In this document: piece by piece, positions 14,154 through 23,160 of the stretch
How positions within the stretch are numbered: position 1 is the first letter of the stretch
Layout of the letters: each line of letters begins with the position of its first letter
DNA from: JAZKFP01 sp040386355
GTDB lineage: Bacteria; Pseudomonadota; Gammaproteobacteria; Pseudomonadales; UBA6940
Length of the DNA: 34,046 nucleotides
Direction: 5' to 3'
Assembly (NCBI GenBank): GCA_040386355.1
Contig: JAZKFP010000070.1
Span: 1-34,046 of the forward strand
Program-made: the position numbers and the translations under genes
The notes under the pieces: generated by a model
What the model was told of the DNA's origin: nothing
Databases searched by the model: none
The model's input: the letters and a program-made list of their open reading frames with translations, nothing else

Positions 14154-16673
14154 TTAAACATCAAGCTTAGGCTTACTTTTTAAAATTCGGGTTGTTGCAA
14201 TTAAGCTAGTCATTACACATACAGCGACGAGACCAACGCTAATTAAAATAACTATCTGAAATTGCGGGTACCAAACACCCTGGAAGATAACTTTTGCAAT
14301 AATGAAACTGCTAAATAATCCAATGACCGCGCCCAATATGCTTGCAAGCCCTGCTATAGATGCAAATTCGATCAATGACGCTCTTAAAAGTGTTGGAAAT
14401 TGTGCACCTAAGATTTTTAATAAATTATGATCCCAACGACGTGCAAGTGCTTGATGCTGTGCAATGGAATAAATAACGAGCAACCCCGTTACAATGGTCA
14501 GATAAGCCATAATATTTAAAATTAAAGACATTTGTTGAATAACAATAGTAATTCGCGCTACTAAAGTGGTTACATCAATTACGGAAGTATTTGGAAAATT
14601 TTTAATAATTTCTCGCTGCGTTTCCACTTTTCTTTCTAGCGGTAAATGAGGAATATTCATCAAGTATGTTTTAGGTGCATCGTCGATAAGACCAGGTTGT
14701 AAAAGAATAAAAAAGTTTGGTTCAAACGTATTCCATTTCACTTGACGCAAACTTGTTATTTTTGCGTCAATTTCTAATCCCTGTATATCAAAAGTTAATT
14801 GATCACCAATCTCTAGGTCTAATCGTTCTGCATATCTTTTTTCTAATGAAACTTCGCCAACGCCTTGACCCGCATAATTTCCACTAAAGAAATTACCTTT
14901 ACTTATACTTTCACCTAACGCTAATGTGTCACGATAAGAGAGATTTACGCCTCGATTACGAAAATCTTTTTCCCGCTGCTGCTCACGCGTAGCACCATCA
15001 TTTTCAGTATCGCGCGTAAATGCAGCGCCGTTAACTTGAGTTATTCGGGCCATAATCATTGGAGAAATTGCTTGTGGATTAATATCTATTGTTTGCAAAA
15101 GTTTATTTAGTTCTAGTAATTGATCTTCCTGCACATCAAACAGAAAAAAACTAGGTAGTTTTTGGCCTGCAGGGTTTGCTAATTCACTAAGCAAACTTCC
15201 CTGAATTTGTGGAATAAGATGAATTAAAGTACTACCTAACCCAATTGCAACAAATGCACTTATTGTTGACATGGGATGTGCGCGTAAAAAAACTGAACCT
15301 AAACGTAGCGATAATATTCGGCTACGCCGAAAATTTTTAACACCTTGCAAAAATACCCAACCAATTAAACCGAAAATAATTAGCACGGTCATTGCCACAA
15401 TAAAAAACAAACTACCAACTTTGAATGAATTTGCCTGCCAAACTGCAAGTGCGTAAAAAGCGGTTAATACTGGCACATACGCAATCCAAGATTTATCTTT
15501 AAGAAATTGATTATTTAAATTTTGTTCATGAAACAACAATGAGGGTTTTAAAAAACGCAGTCGATTTAAAATAGGTAAGCAAATTAAAATCGAACCAACA
15601 CCGCCTAGTAATACAGCAAGTCCAACAGTTTTTAGAGGTAGGTGTGCAGTAAAAGCAATCGGTGAAAATTCTCTCATTACTTCAAGTAGAAGTGGTATTA
15701 ACGCAAGAGCAAGTAGTGCCGAAAAAAGTGCGCTTAAAGCACCTAAAAAACACACTTGTCCTAAATACAATAATAATGCACGTTGATGCGTTAAACCTAA
15801 GCTAATTACAACAGCGATAGATGAGCTGCGTTGCTGAAAATAATCTCGATATAGATATGCAGCGCCAATACCAGCTAATGAAAAAGAAACCAATGCAACT
15901 AAACCAAGATAATCAGATAAATAACCCAACATTCGTCCGTCGTCTTGACCTGATTCTTGATAACTTTCGATTCGAATGGAAGGTTCAGGTATGCTAGCTT
16001 GTAAAGCCGCTAATTGTTCAAAAATGGAAACATTTTCTGGAATTTTATAAATTACTCGATGACGTGCTGTATTTCCTTTTTGCATAAGTCCACTGGTATT
16101 TAACCATTGTTGACTCATATAAATACGTGGCGCCATACCGGTGTTAAATGAACTCGATATATCCTCTTTAATAATATCGACAATTTTAAATTCTTGCTTC
16201 GCAATACGAATCATCGAACCTATTTTTACATTAAGTTTTAATGCAAGCTCAGGTGCTATCCATATGACTGGAAAAGAATGTATTTTTAATTCATTACGAT
16301 GTACACCAGCATTTTCTAAAATAATATTACCGTAAAATGGATAATCTGGTTCAATTGCACGTACCTCAACTAAGCTACTAAAATTTCCTACAGCCGCCAT
16401 GGTAAAAATATTAGTAAGATTTTGAGAACGTGTTTTTGGTGCGAGAGATTTTAGTGCAGTATTTTTTTCTAATTCAGTTAATGGACGGCGCGCACTCATT
16501 GAAAGATCGGCACCTAATAATGTTTTGGCGGACGCTTGTAGCTGCGTATCAAAACTGTGTTTAATCGCGTCTAAACTAATAAATCCTAACAATCCCAAGC
16601 TCATATTTAAAATAAATAATAATGCAAAGCGCGGACTATTGCGTAATTCTTTCAGCATGTAGCGGAAAAGCAT
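14154..16673 (-). CDS. ybbP: ABC transporter permease, YbbP-type (FtsX family)
   Basis: The 839-aa inner-membrane protein is close in length to the large YbbP permeases. An N-terminal membrane segment (RFALLFILNMSLGLLGFISL) is followed by a periplasmic domain (about 40-240, starting SAKTLLGADLSMSARRPL). Three or four membrane segments follow at about 250-370, then two near 400-450, a second large periplasmic domain (about 490-700), and three C-terminal FtsX-type segments at about 705-825. The partner ATPase is YbbA, upstream in the same direction. The family is thought to act in envelope lipid or lipoprotein handling or in releasing molecules from the membrane, but its substrate is uncertain. 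AAGGGG lies 7 bases before ATG 16673. Between ybbA and ybbP sits palindromic element C, an insertion into what is otherwise a tight operon. Confidence 0.92.
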   Translation of the reverse strand: MLFRYMLKELRNSPRFALLFILNMSLGLLGFISLDAIKHSFDTQLQASAKTLLGADLSMSARRPLTELEKNTALKSLAPKTRSQNLTNIFTMAAVGNFSSLVEVRAIEPDYPFYGNIILENAGVHRNELKIHSFPVIWIAPELALKLNVKIGSMIRIAKQEFKIVDIIKEDISSSFNTGMAPRIYMSQQWLNTSGLMQKGNTARHRVIYKIPENVSIFEQLAALQASIPEPSIRIESYQESGQDDGRMLGYLSDYLGLVALVSFSLAGIGAAYLYRDYFQQRSSSIAVVISLGLTHQRALLLYLGQVCFLGALSALFSALLALALIPLLLEVMREFSPIAFTAHLPLKTVGLAVLLGGVGSILICLPILNRLRFLKPSLLFHEQNLNNQFLKDKSWIAYVPVLTAFYALAVWQANSFKVGSLFFIVAMTVLIIFGLIGWVFLQGVKNFRRSRILSLRLGSVFLRAHPMSTISAFVAIGLGSTLIHLIPQIQGSLLSELANPAGQKLPSFFLFDVQEDQLLELNKLLQTIDINPQAISPMIMARITQVNGAAFTRDTENDGATREQQREKDFRNRGVNLSYRDTLALGESISKGNFFSGNYAGQGVGEVSLEKRYAERLDLEIGDQLTFDIQGLEIDAKITSLRQVKWNTFEPNFFILLQPGLIDDAPKTYLMNIPHLPLERKVETQREIIKNFPNTSVIDVTTLVARITIVIQQMSLILNIMAYLTIVTGLLVIYSIAQHQALARRWDHNLLKILGAQFPTLLRASLIEFASIAGLASILGAVIGLFSSFIIAKVIFQGVWYPQFQIVILISVGLVAVCVMTSLIATTRILKSKPKLDV

Positions 16674-16691
16674 TTTATTACCCCTTGCGTA

Positions 16692-16787
16692 TATACCCGT
16701 AGCGGTTTATTTTCCCGTAGGCGCATGCGCATGCACTAAATACCTTGCGAACGGCATTTTGCGGGAAATTTATGTGCATTCGGTATA
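16692..16787. repeat. Palindromic intergenic element C (96 bp), hybrid ends
   Basis: The left end TATACCCGTAGCG is identical to the ends of elements A and B. The right end GCATTCGGTATA matches the right end of element D. Internally, TTTTCCCGTAGG, GCGCATGCGCATGC, and TTGCGAACGGCATTTTGCG are shared with D, E and F; its reverse complement aligns with the left half of E over about 45 bp. It lies between the ybbA stop (16796) and the ybbP start (16673). Confidence 0.8.
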
Positions 16788-16795
16788 TTCGTTCT

Positions 16796-17458
16796 TTATT
16801 GAGAGTGTCCGGTTTGCAAAATAAGTTGGCGGTGACAACGACTAGCTAATGCCTGATCGTGTGTCACCAAAATCATTGTCATTCCACGCTCACTAACAGC
16901 ATCAAATAATTGATCCATTACTTGTGTTCCAGTAACTAAATCAAGATTTCCCGATGGTTCATCGGCCAATAAAATACGCGGTTGCACAACACATGCTCGC
17001 GCAATTGCAACGCGCTGCATTTCACCGCCACTCAATTGCTGCGGCAAATGATGAGAACGATGCTCAAGACCCACAATTTTTAAAGCATCTAATGCTTTTT
17101 TTTCTACATCGTTAGTTCCAATAATATCTAATGGAAGCATGACATTTTCTAACGCAGTCAATCCTTTCATTAAATGGAATTGCTGGAAAATAATTCCAAT
17201 ATTTTCACCACGAAATTTACTTAACTGGGATTGATTAAAAGTCGCTAAATTTTGATTAATAATATTTACGCTACCAGAGTCTGGCTCATCTAACCCTGCA
17301 AGTAGTGAGAGCAATGTAGATTTTCCAGAACCCGATTGCCCTACAACTGCTAATGTTTCCCCTGCCTTCACATTAAAACTTAAATTTTGTAAAACAACGA
17401 TATCAGATTCAGCCTGTTTGAATTTTTTGGAAATGGTATTAACTTCCACGATATTCAT
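16796..17458 (-). CDS. ybbA: ABC transporter ATPase, YbbA/LolD-like
   Basis: This ATPase energises the YbbP permease on the cytoplasmic face of the inner membrane. The 220-aa product has all ABC motifs: Walker A GQSGSGKST, Q-loop IIFQQFHLMKGLTALENV, signature LSGGEMQRVAIARA, Walker B ILLADEPSGNLD, and switch His in LVTHD. The GLTALENV...D(I/V) region is typical of the MacB/LolD/YbbA group. I start at ATG 17458; a TTG at 17473 would begin only 3 bases after the tesA stop and has no ribosome-binding site. tesA is immediately upstream and ybbP downstream, the common tesA-ybbA-ybbP set, here all co-directional. Confidence 0.93.
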   Translation of the reverse strand: MNIVEVNTISKKFKQAESDIVVLQNLSFNVKAGETLAVVGQSGSGKSTLLSLLAGLDEPDSGSVNIINQNLATFNQSQLSKFRGENIGIIFQQFHLMKGLTALENVMLPLDIIGTNDVEKKALDALKIVGLEHRSHHLPQQLSGGEMQRVAIARACVVQPRILLADEPSGNLDLVTGTQVMDQLFDAVSERGMTMILVTHDQALASRCHRQLILQTGHSQ

Positions 17459-17476
17459 AAATGTTTTACTCAAAGT

Positions 17477-18100
17477 TTATTTATTATGTAGCTGCTCTTT
17501 AATGTTAGGGTAAATATGATTAAAAATAATTTCATACCCTTGTTCATTTGGATGTATACCATCCGCTTGATTCAGTGAAACTTCACCTGCAACCCCTTCC
17601 AATAAAAAAGGTATGAAAGGAATTTTCTTTTCCTCTACAACTCGGGTAAAAACATTTTCGTATTCTTTTGGAAACGTCTCACCATAATTTGGCGGCGCTT
17701 TCATACCTAGTAAAATAACTGGAATATTTGCTTTTTGAATTTCTGTTATCGCTTGCGATATATTTTGATAAATAGTTTCTGGAGCAATTGCACGCAGTCC
17801 ATCGTTTGCACCCAATGCATAAATAATTAAATCCGGTTTTGTACGTTTTAAATGAAACCGTAACGCGGTAAGACCATACGCAGTTGTTGCACCGCTTGAA
17901 CCTGCATTTATTACTTTGGCTTCTTTAAAACCATCCACATGTAATTTTTTTTCCAACAACTGTGGCCAAGCTTTTTCTGGTGGCACACCAAGACCGAAAG
18001 TAAGTGAATCACCGATAGATAAAATAACCGGATTTGCAAAAACAGAAGAAGTAAACATAAGCAACACAGTTAAAGTAAGTGTACGTAAATAAAAAACCAT
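17477..18100 (-). CDS. tesA: Periplasmic GDSL esterase, TesA (thioesterase I/lysophospholipase)
   Basis: This periplasmic SGNH hydrolase cleaves acyl-CoA, acyl esters and lysophospholipids. The 207-aa product starts with a Sec signal peptide (hydrophobic TLTLTVLLMFTSSV, likely cleavage after VFA at residue 22). Block I is LSIGDSLTFGLG with the nucleophile Ser32; the block with Gly and Asn is AGSSGATT and ALGANDGLR; block V is DGIHPNEQGY with the Asp/His pair. It directly precedes ybbA with an 18-bp gap to the chosen start, so it should be the first gene of that transcript, although in E. coli tesA and ybbA are divergent. Confidence 0.94.
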   Translation of the reverse strand: MVFYLRTLTLTVLLMFTSSVFANPVILSIGDSLTFGLGVPPEKAWPQLLEKKLHVDGFKEAKVINAGSSGATTAYGLTALRFHLKRTKPDLIIYALGANDGLRAIAPETIYQNISQAITEIQKANIPVILLGMKAPPNYGETFPKEYENVFTRVVEEKKIPFIPFLLEGVAGEVSLNQADGIHPNEQGYEIIFNHIYPNIKEQLHNK

Positions 18101-18286
18101 AACGAAACTATCCGTCTAAAAAACAATGAAATTACTTGAATAAAGATGCAACACAAATTTCCGATCTTAAATGAAACATAGTAGTTCCTTCCGCAGCAGA
18201 ACGTGAACAATTTACTTCGCACAAATTATTTATCAAGAAACTACTTCCTAAGAGTACAGAAAATAGTATTTTCTAAAACCTTCAGG

Positions 18287-18319
18287 CACAAAAAAACCCG
18301 CATCTTTCAATGCGGGTTT
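18287..18319 (-). terminator. Rho-independent terminator after groEL
   Basis: Read on the minus strand, AAACCCGCAT (complement of 18310-18319) pairs with ATGCGGGTTT (complement of 18294-18303) around a 6-base loop and runs into a seven-T tract (complement of 18290-18296). It lies about 220 bases beyond the groL stop and before tesA, with element G in between, and would end groESL transcripts. Confidence 0.87.
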
Positions 18320-18408
18320 CTTCTAATCCTATTTCCAGAATTAATACACTTTTAAAGTATCAACGATCTGAAAATAGAGAGCTCTCTTGGAGGTTGGCAA
18401 CAAGTCTG

Positions 18409-18532
18409 GCATACGATGCAAAATCTTTTTCCAGTAGGCGCTTGCGCAATAAGCCCGCGCAGCGTACTTAAAAGTACGTGAGCAGGCGAATAAGCAAGCA
18501 ACAACCTGGAAAATTATTTTGCGAAGTATCGG
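18409..18532. repeat. Palindromic intergenic element G (about 124 bp)
   Basis: The ends are imperfect inverted repeats: ATGCAAAATCTTTTTCCAG on the left and CTGGAAAATTATTTTGCG on the right. The centre contains a perfect small palindrome CGTACTTAAAAGTACG (18463-18478) flanked by GCGCAG and TGAGCAGGCGAATAAGC. The reverse complement (GCTTATTCGCCTGCTCA ... GCTGCGCGGGCTTATT) matches element D almost exactly outside the loop. It ends 3 bp before the groL stop codon. Confidence 0.8.
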
Positions 18533-18535
18533 CTC

Positions 18536-20188
18536 TTACATCATGCCGCCCATGCCGCCCATGCCACCACCCATCCCACCCATATCATGACCATGACCAC
18601 CTGATTTTTCTTCAGGAATGTCAGCAACCATCACTTCGGTAGTAATCATTAAAGATGCAACAGACGCCGCGTGCTGTAGAGCAGAACGCGTTACTTTGGC
18701 AGGATCAAGAATTCCCATCTCAATCATGTCGCCGTATTGACCAGTTGCAGCGTTGTAGCCAAAGTTACCTTGACCCGCTTTCACTTTATCTAATACAACA
18801 GAATCTTCTTCACCAGCATTTTTAACGATTTGACGTAAGGGTGCTTCCATCGCGCGCATTGCTAAACGGATACCAACGTCTTGATCGTCATTAATACCTT
18901 TTAAGTTAGTGAGTTTTTGTAGAGCGCGAATCAAAGCAACGCCGCCCCCAGGAACTACGCCCTCTTCAACCGCTGCACGTGTTGCATGTAATGCATCTTC
19001 AACGCGCGCTTTTTTCTCTTTCATTTCGACTTCACTACCTGCACCGACTTTAATTACTGCAACGCCGCCTGCTAATTTAGCAACGCGCTCTTGTAATTTT
19101 TCACGATCGTAATCCGAAGTAGTGTCTTCTACTTGTTTACGAATTTGTGCAACGCGGCCTTCAATTTCAGTCTTATGGCCAGAGCCATCAACGATCACTG
19201 TATTTTCTTTAGTGATACGAACTTTTTTCGCAGAACCTAAATCATCTAAAGTTGCGCCTTCAAGCGTTAAACCAACTTCTTCAGAAATAACAGTACCACC
19301 AGTTAAAATCGCAATATCTTGCAACATCGCTTTGCGACGATCACCAAAACCAGGTGCTTTAACCGCACATACTTTAACGATTCCACGCATGGTATTAACC
19401 ACTAACGTTGCTAAGGCTTCGCCTTCAACGTCTTCTGCGATAATCAATAAAGAACGACCTGCTTTGGCAACGGTTTCTAGTACCGGCAACATTTCACGAA
19501 TATTAGAGATTTTTTTATCTACTAACAAAATGAAAGGATTTTCTAAATCCGCAGACATAGTTTCTTGTGAATTGATGAAGTAAGGTGATAAATAACCACG
19601 GTCGAATTGCATACCTTCAACAACGTCTAATTCATTTTCAAGACCACTGCCTTCTTCAACAGTAATTACACCTTCTTTACCAACTTTGCCCATTGCTTGT
19701 GCAATAATTTTACCTACTGCATCGTCACTGTTCGCAGAGATAGTGCCAACTTGAGTAATGGATTTATCGTCTGAACATGGAGTAGATAATTTACGGATTT
19801 CTTCAACTGCAGCAGCAACCGCTTTGTCGATACCACGTTTAAGATCCATTGGGTTCATACCCGCAGCAACAGCTTTCAAACCTTCCACTAGAATTGCTTG
19901 TGCAAGTACAGTTGCAGTAGTAGTACCGTCACCCGCTACATCAGAAGTTTGTGATGCAACTTCCTTTACCATTTGTGCGCCCATATCTTCAAACGGGTCT
20001 TGTAATTTAATTTCTTTAGCTACGGATACACCGTCTTTAGTAATGCGCGGAGAACCAAAAGATGCACCTAATACTGCGTTGCGACCTTTAGGTCCAAGAG
20101 TTGCTTTAACAGCATTCGCTAGCGTATTAACGCCGTCCATCATTTTAACTCGTGCAGAGTTACCAAATTTCACTTCTTTAGCAGACAT
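18536..20188 (-). CDS. groL: Chaperonin GroEL (Hsp60)
   Basis: This cytoplasmic 60-kDa chaperonin forms the double ring that folds proteins with GroES and ATP. The product has 550 aa, a normal length. Signatures seen are the ATP-binding GDGTTTATVLAQ (about 86-97), VKAPGFGDRRKAMLQD, the family pattern AAVEEGVVPGGGVAL (about 404-418), and the C-terminal Gly/Met tail (GGMGGGMGGMGGMM). The start MSAKEVKFG is the usual one. It follows groS in one operon (42-bp gap). Long open frames on the opposite strand are compositional shadows. Confidence 0.99.
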   Translation of the reverse strand: MSAKEVKFGNSARVKMMDGVNTLANAVKATLGPKGRNAVLGASFGSPRITKDGVSVAKEIKLQDPFEDMGAQMVKEVASQTSDVAGDGTTTATVLAQAILVEGLKAVAAGMNPMDLKRGIDKAVAAAVEEIRKLSTPCSDDKSITQVGTISANSDDAVGKIIAQAMGKVGKEGVITVEEGSGLENELDVVEGMQFDRGYLSPYFINSQETMSADLENPFILLVDKKISNIREMLPVLETVAKAGRSLLIIAEDVEGEALATLVVNTMRGIVKVCAVKAPGFGDRRKAMLQDIAILTGGTVISEEVGLTLEGATLDDLGSAKKVRITKENTVIVDGSGHKTEIEGRVAQIRKQVEDTTSDYDREKLQERVAKLAGGVAVIKVGAGSEVEMKEKKARVEDALHATRAAVEEGVVPGGGVALIRALQKLTNLKGINDDQDVGIRLAMRAMEAPLRQIVKNAGEEDSVVLDKVKAGQGNFGYNAATGQYGDMIEMGILDPAKVTRSALQHAASVASLMITTEVMVADIPEEKSGGHGHDMGGMGGGMGGMGGMM

Positions 20189-20230
20189 GATTCTTTCCTT
20201 CTAGCGCGTAGATAAAAATTTCGTAGTTGA

Positions 20231-20527
20231 TTACTCTTCGATTACTGCAAAGATTTCGCTCTCTGCCATGATCAAAAATTCTTCGTCATCAATTTTGATG
20301 GAATTTCCTGCGTATGGGCCAAACATCACGATGTCGCCTACTTTTACGTCAAGTGCACGCAAATCACCAGAGTCAGTAATTTTGCCCTGACCTACTGCAA
20401 TAATTTCACCTTGAGCTGGTTTTTCTTTAGCACTTTCAGGTAATACGATACCACCCGCAGATTTCACTTCTTTCTCACGACGTCGAATAACAACTCGATC
20501 GTGTAACGGACGAATTTTTTTCTTCAT
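20231..20527 (-). CDS. groS: Co-chaperonin GroES (Hsp10)
   Basis: GroES is the seven-fold lid of GroEL. From ATG 20527 it has 98 aa, a normal length, starting MKKKIRPLHDRVVIRRRE. The mobile loop EKEVKSAGGIVLPESAKEKP (about 17-36) and YAGNSIKIDDEEFLIM are typical. The frame is open to 20671, but those 48 extra codons are leader sequence containing the promoter region. The chosen start follows AGGAG about 10 bases upstream. groL follows on the same transcript. Confidence 0.98.
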   Translation of the reverse strand: MKKKIRPLHDRVVIRRREKEVKSAGGIVLPESAKEKPAQGEIIAVGQGKITDSGDLRALDVKVGDIVMFGPYAGNSIKIDDEEFLIMAESEIFAVIEE

Positions 20528-20633
20528 GATCGTTCTTCTCCTAGTATCTTGGTAACTGTTAACTCGTTTTATTTCAAATAATTTGAGTAGACTCCTGGTC
20601 TTTTCAGACTGATATGTCTTTTCAACGTCTCGG

Positions 20634-20662
20634 ATATTGGGAGGTGATTGGTATTTTTCAAG
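20634..20662 (-). promoter_or_regulatory. Candidate sigma-32 (heat-shock) promoter of groSL
   Basis: On the minus strand CTTGAAA (20662-20656) and CCCAATAT (20641-20634) are separated by 14 bases. They match the RpoH consensus (CTTGAAA, about 14 bases, CCCCATnT) closely. The position is about 110 bases before the groS ATG and just beyond the birA stop, as expected for a heat-inducible groESL operon. Confidence 0.7.
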
Positions 20663-20691
20663 AGGGGGCAAAAAATATTTTATTTAGTTTT

Positions 20692-21492
20692 TTAACTTAA
20701 ATACGGTAACTGTTGAAAAGTCCACACTTCGCCAGAGCTTAAGATATGTTGTTTATTACCTGAAATAATAATTAAGCGCCCTTCGTTATCCACACCTTTA
20801 GCAGTGCCTTCTAAAACCATGTTGGGCTGAAAATTTTGCGAGACTTTTATGTGCTGATTGAAAAGTGCATCACGTTGCTGCCAACGCGCTTGCAGGGAAG
20901 CCCAACCGTACAGTTCAAACGATTGAGCGGCATTTAATAATTCATTTACCACTTTAGTTAGTAGTAATCCGCGAGAGATTTCTTCCAACCATATTTCCGA
21001 CAAAGTAATCCAAGGTCGTGTCAATTGAGTTGATTGTTCCTCGGAACGCTGAACATTAATTCCTATACCAATTGCTGCACACCATTCATAATGAGGGTTA
21101 TTTTTTAAAGAATGCAATTCAATTAAAATACCAGCTAATTTTTTCTGTTGGATCATTACGTCGTTAGGCCATTTCACTGTAATTTGATCTCGGCTTACAT
21201 CCTGCAGAATTTCAGCAATCGATAGTCCAATCATTAAACTAAATGTCGGATGCATGTTTTTTAGGGGCATCAATAAAGTGAAATACAAATTTGATTGCGA
21301 AGGAGAAACCCAAGTTCGCTGAAATCTACCGCGTCCTTGTTTTTGATGATCCGCAACAAACAGTGCGGGTAATAACGAAGAATTTTTAATCCAATGGTGC
21401 GCTAAGTTCATCGTAGAAGAAATTGAAGATCTAATTTCAACAGTAGCAACACGAGCAAGACTTTGCCGATCCAGAATTAAATCTGCAACCAC
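20692..21492 (-). CDS. birA: Biotin--[acetyl-CoA-carboxylase] ligase BirA, monofunctional
   Basis: This enzyme activates biotin as biotinyl-AMP and attaches it to the AccB lysine. The 266-aa product has the biotin/ATP loop QKQGRGRFQRTWVSP (about 51-65), NLYFTLLMPL, and KWPNDVMIQQKKLAGILIEL (about 107-126), plus a C-terminal SH3-like domain (VLEGTAKGVDNEGRLII). It lacks the N-terminal helix-turn-helix of E. coli BirA, so it should not repress biotin genes. The start is a GTG at 21492 with GGAG about 10 bases upstream. It lies 16 bp after ampG and is probably co-transcribed with it. Its likely substrate, AccB, is encoded at 29204. Confidence 0.93.
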   Translation of the reverse strand: MVADLILDRQSLARVATVEIRSSISSTMNLAHHWIKNSSLLPALFVADHQKQGRGRFQRTWVSPSQSNLYFTLLMPLKNMHPTFSLMIGLSIAEILQDVSRDQITVKWPNDVMIQQKKLAGILIELHSLKNNPHYEWCAAIGIGINVQRSEEQSTQLTRPWITLSEIWLEEISRGLLLTKVVNELLNAAQSFELYGWASLQARWQQRDALFNQHIKVSQNFQPNMVLEGTAKGVDNEGRLIIISGNKQHILSSGEVWTFQQLPYLS

Positions 21493-21508
21493 CGTTTAAA
21501 TACTCCAT

Positions 21509-22903
21509 TTATTTTATATTATCTAACGGTGCAGATATCGACCATCTTCCTGTTAATAAGCCGGAACGCATCAAATACCAACATAATACAACGGAAGGCA
21601 AACCCATAATTCCAACGACTAAAAAGAAGATTGCATAGTTTGTATTTTCAATCATCCAACCCGAAAATCCACTTAGAAATTTTCCAAGCAATGTCATAAT
21701 TGAACTGAACAAAGCGTATTGCGTTGCAGTATATTCTTTATGTACCAACGCTGATAAAAATGCGACAAAACCAACGTTTGCCATACCAGCAGCAAAATTA
21801 TCAGACGTCATAACTATTGCCAACCGCAACCAACCTGGCGAGGCTTCAGAAGCAGAACGATCTACAGACAAAGCCAATTCACAAAATAATAAGTTCGTCA
21901 CGATCACTAAAATTGCACTGAACAATAGAGATTTTAAAATACCAACTCTAAAAACCATCCAACCACCAACTGCAGAACCCAATAAACTAAAAACAAACGC
22001 AGCAATTTTTGCAATCGATGCAATTTCAGTTTTGGTATAACCAATATCAATGAAAAAGGGATTTGCCATATTTCCCAGCGCGACATCGCTTAATCGATAA
22101 CAACTAATAAAAACTAATACGACTAATGCATGACGGCCAAATCGCTGCATAAACTCATGTAGCGGCGCAATAAAAGCTTGGCGAAACCACGTTAGCCAAC
22201 CTAGAAAAGAATTCACTTGAATTGGTTTTTGCGCGGACTCTAATCGCTTGGGCTCTAAAATAAGCAATGTCGTAATTACGCCAATCAACATACACGCCGC
22301 CATGCTTTTATAAGCCCAACTCCACGACAACCAATCCGCAATATATAAAGCTCCAGCACCGGCGGTTAATAACGCTACACGATATCCAAATATATAAGCA
22401 GCTGCCGTCATTCCTTGAACATTCATGGGAGAAGATTCAATGCGATATGCATCAATACAGATATCTTGAGTTGCTGCGCAAAATCCAATACCAATGGCAA
22501 TAACCGCAACCCATAATAACTGTTGGCCTGCATCAACCCAACTTAATCCATACAACCCAAACAAAATTCCAATTTGTGCAATGATTAACCAACTACGTCG
22601 CTGCCCTAAACGAAAAATAAAAGGTAATTTTAAGTGATCGACAATAGGCGCCCATAGCACTTTTAACGAAAACAATAAGCCGACCCAAGCGAAAAAACCG
22701 ATTGTGGTTAAATCAACTCCTGCTTCTCGCAACCGCGCCGATAGGGTTGAAAAAATAAGTAAAAATGGAAGTCCCGCGGAAAACCCCAAACAAATAAAAA
22801 CAATTGATCGCAGATGAAAATAAGCTTGCCAAGACATCTTTGGAGTTAAGGGCAAAGTCATTGAATCGATAGTTGAAGTCTGCACGTTTTGAGTTTTATT
22901 CAT
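21509..22903 (-). CDS. ampG: Muropeptide permease AmpG (MFS)
   Basis: This inner-membrane transporter imports anhydro-muropeptides for cell-wall recycling. The 464-aa product has about 12-14 hydrophobic segments. Early landmarks typical of AmpG are GFSAGLPFLLIFSTLSARLREAG (split around residues 38-60), DLTTIGFFAWVGL, LKVLWAPIVD and ATQDICIDAYRIE. Later, SDNFAAGMANVGFVAFLSAL and TATQYALFSS are also characteristic. I start at ATG 22903, following AGGAT; a TTG six bases earlier is possible. birA is downstream in the same operon. A 257-bp divergent intergenic region separates it from the response regulator, in which I see no clear promoter. Confidence 0.93.
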   Translation of the reverse strand: MNKTQNVQTSTIDSMTLPLTPKMSWQAYFHLRSIVFICLGFSAGLPFLLIFSTLSARLREAGVDLTTIGFFAWVGLLFSLKVLWAPIVDHLKLPFIFRLGQRRSWLIIAQIGILFGLYGLSWVDAGQQLLWVAVIAIGIGFCAATQDICIDAYRIESSPMNVQGMTAAAYIFGYRVALLTAGAGALYIADWLSWSWAYKSMAACMLIGVITTLLILEPKRLESAQKPIQVNSFLGWLTWFRQAFIAPLHEFMQRFGRHALVVLVFISCYRLSDVALGNMANPFFIDIGYTKTEIASIAKIAAFVFSLLGSAVGGWMVFRVGILKSLLFSAILVIVTNLLFCELALSVDRSASEASPGWLRLAIVMTSDNFAAGMANVGFVAFLSALVHKEYTATQYALFSSIMTLLGKFLSGFSGWMIENTNYAIFFLVVGIMGLPSVVLCWYLMRSGLLTGRWSISAPLDNIK

Positions 22904-23160
22904 GAACAACCAATCCTGACGTTAATAATTCCGTTACAACTCAGAGACATAGCATTAAAAAAATCGTATCGATTGGCAGCAGAATATCAGATTTAACAGA
23001 TGCAGCTGATGATACGCAAAATTGCATTGCTAAAAGGTAGCTCATAAATCCTGAGGATTCTTACAGAATCACTTCAGAAAGACTCTTATTAACGATTGAT
23101 TTTTAAAGATCGATTCGATAGCCTCGCGAGAAATTCAGCTAATACATTTTTGAGTTATTT

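Noticed and set aside
19122..19583. Long open frames opposite groL (also 18909-19112 and 19758-20204)
   Set aside because: They are antisense to a clearly conserved gene, have Ser/Thr/Ala-rich translations typical of codon-bias shadows, and lack ribosome-binding sites.
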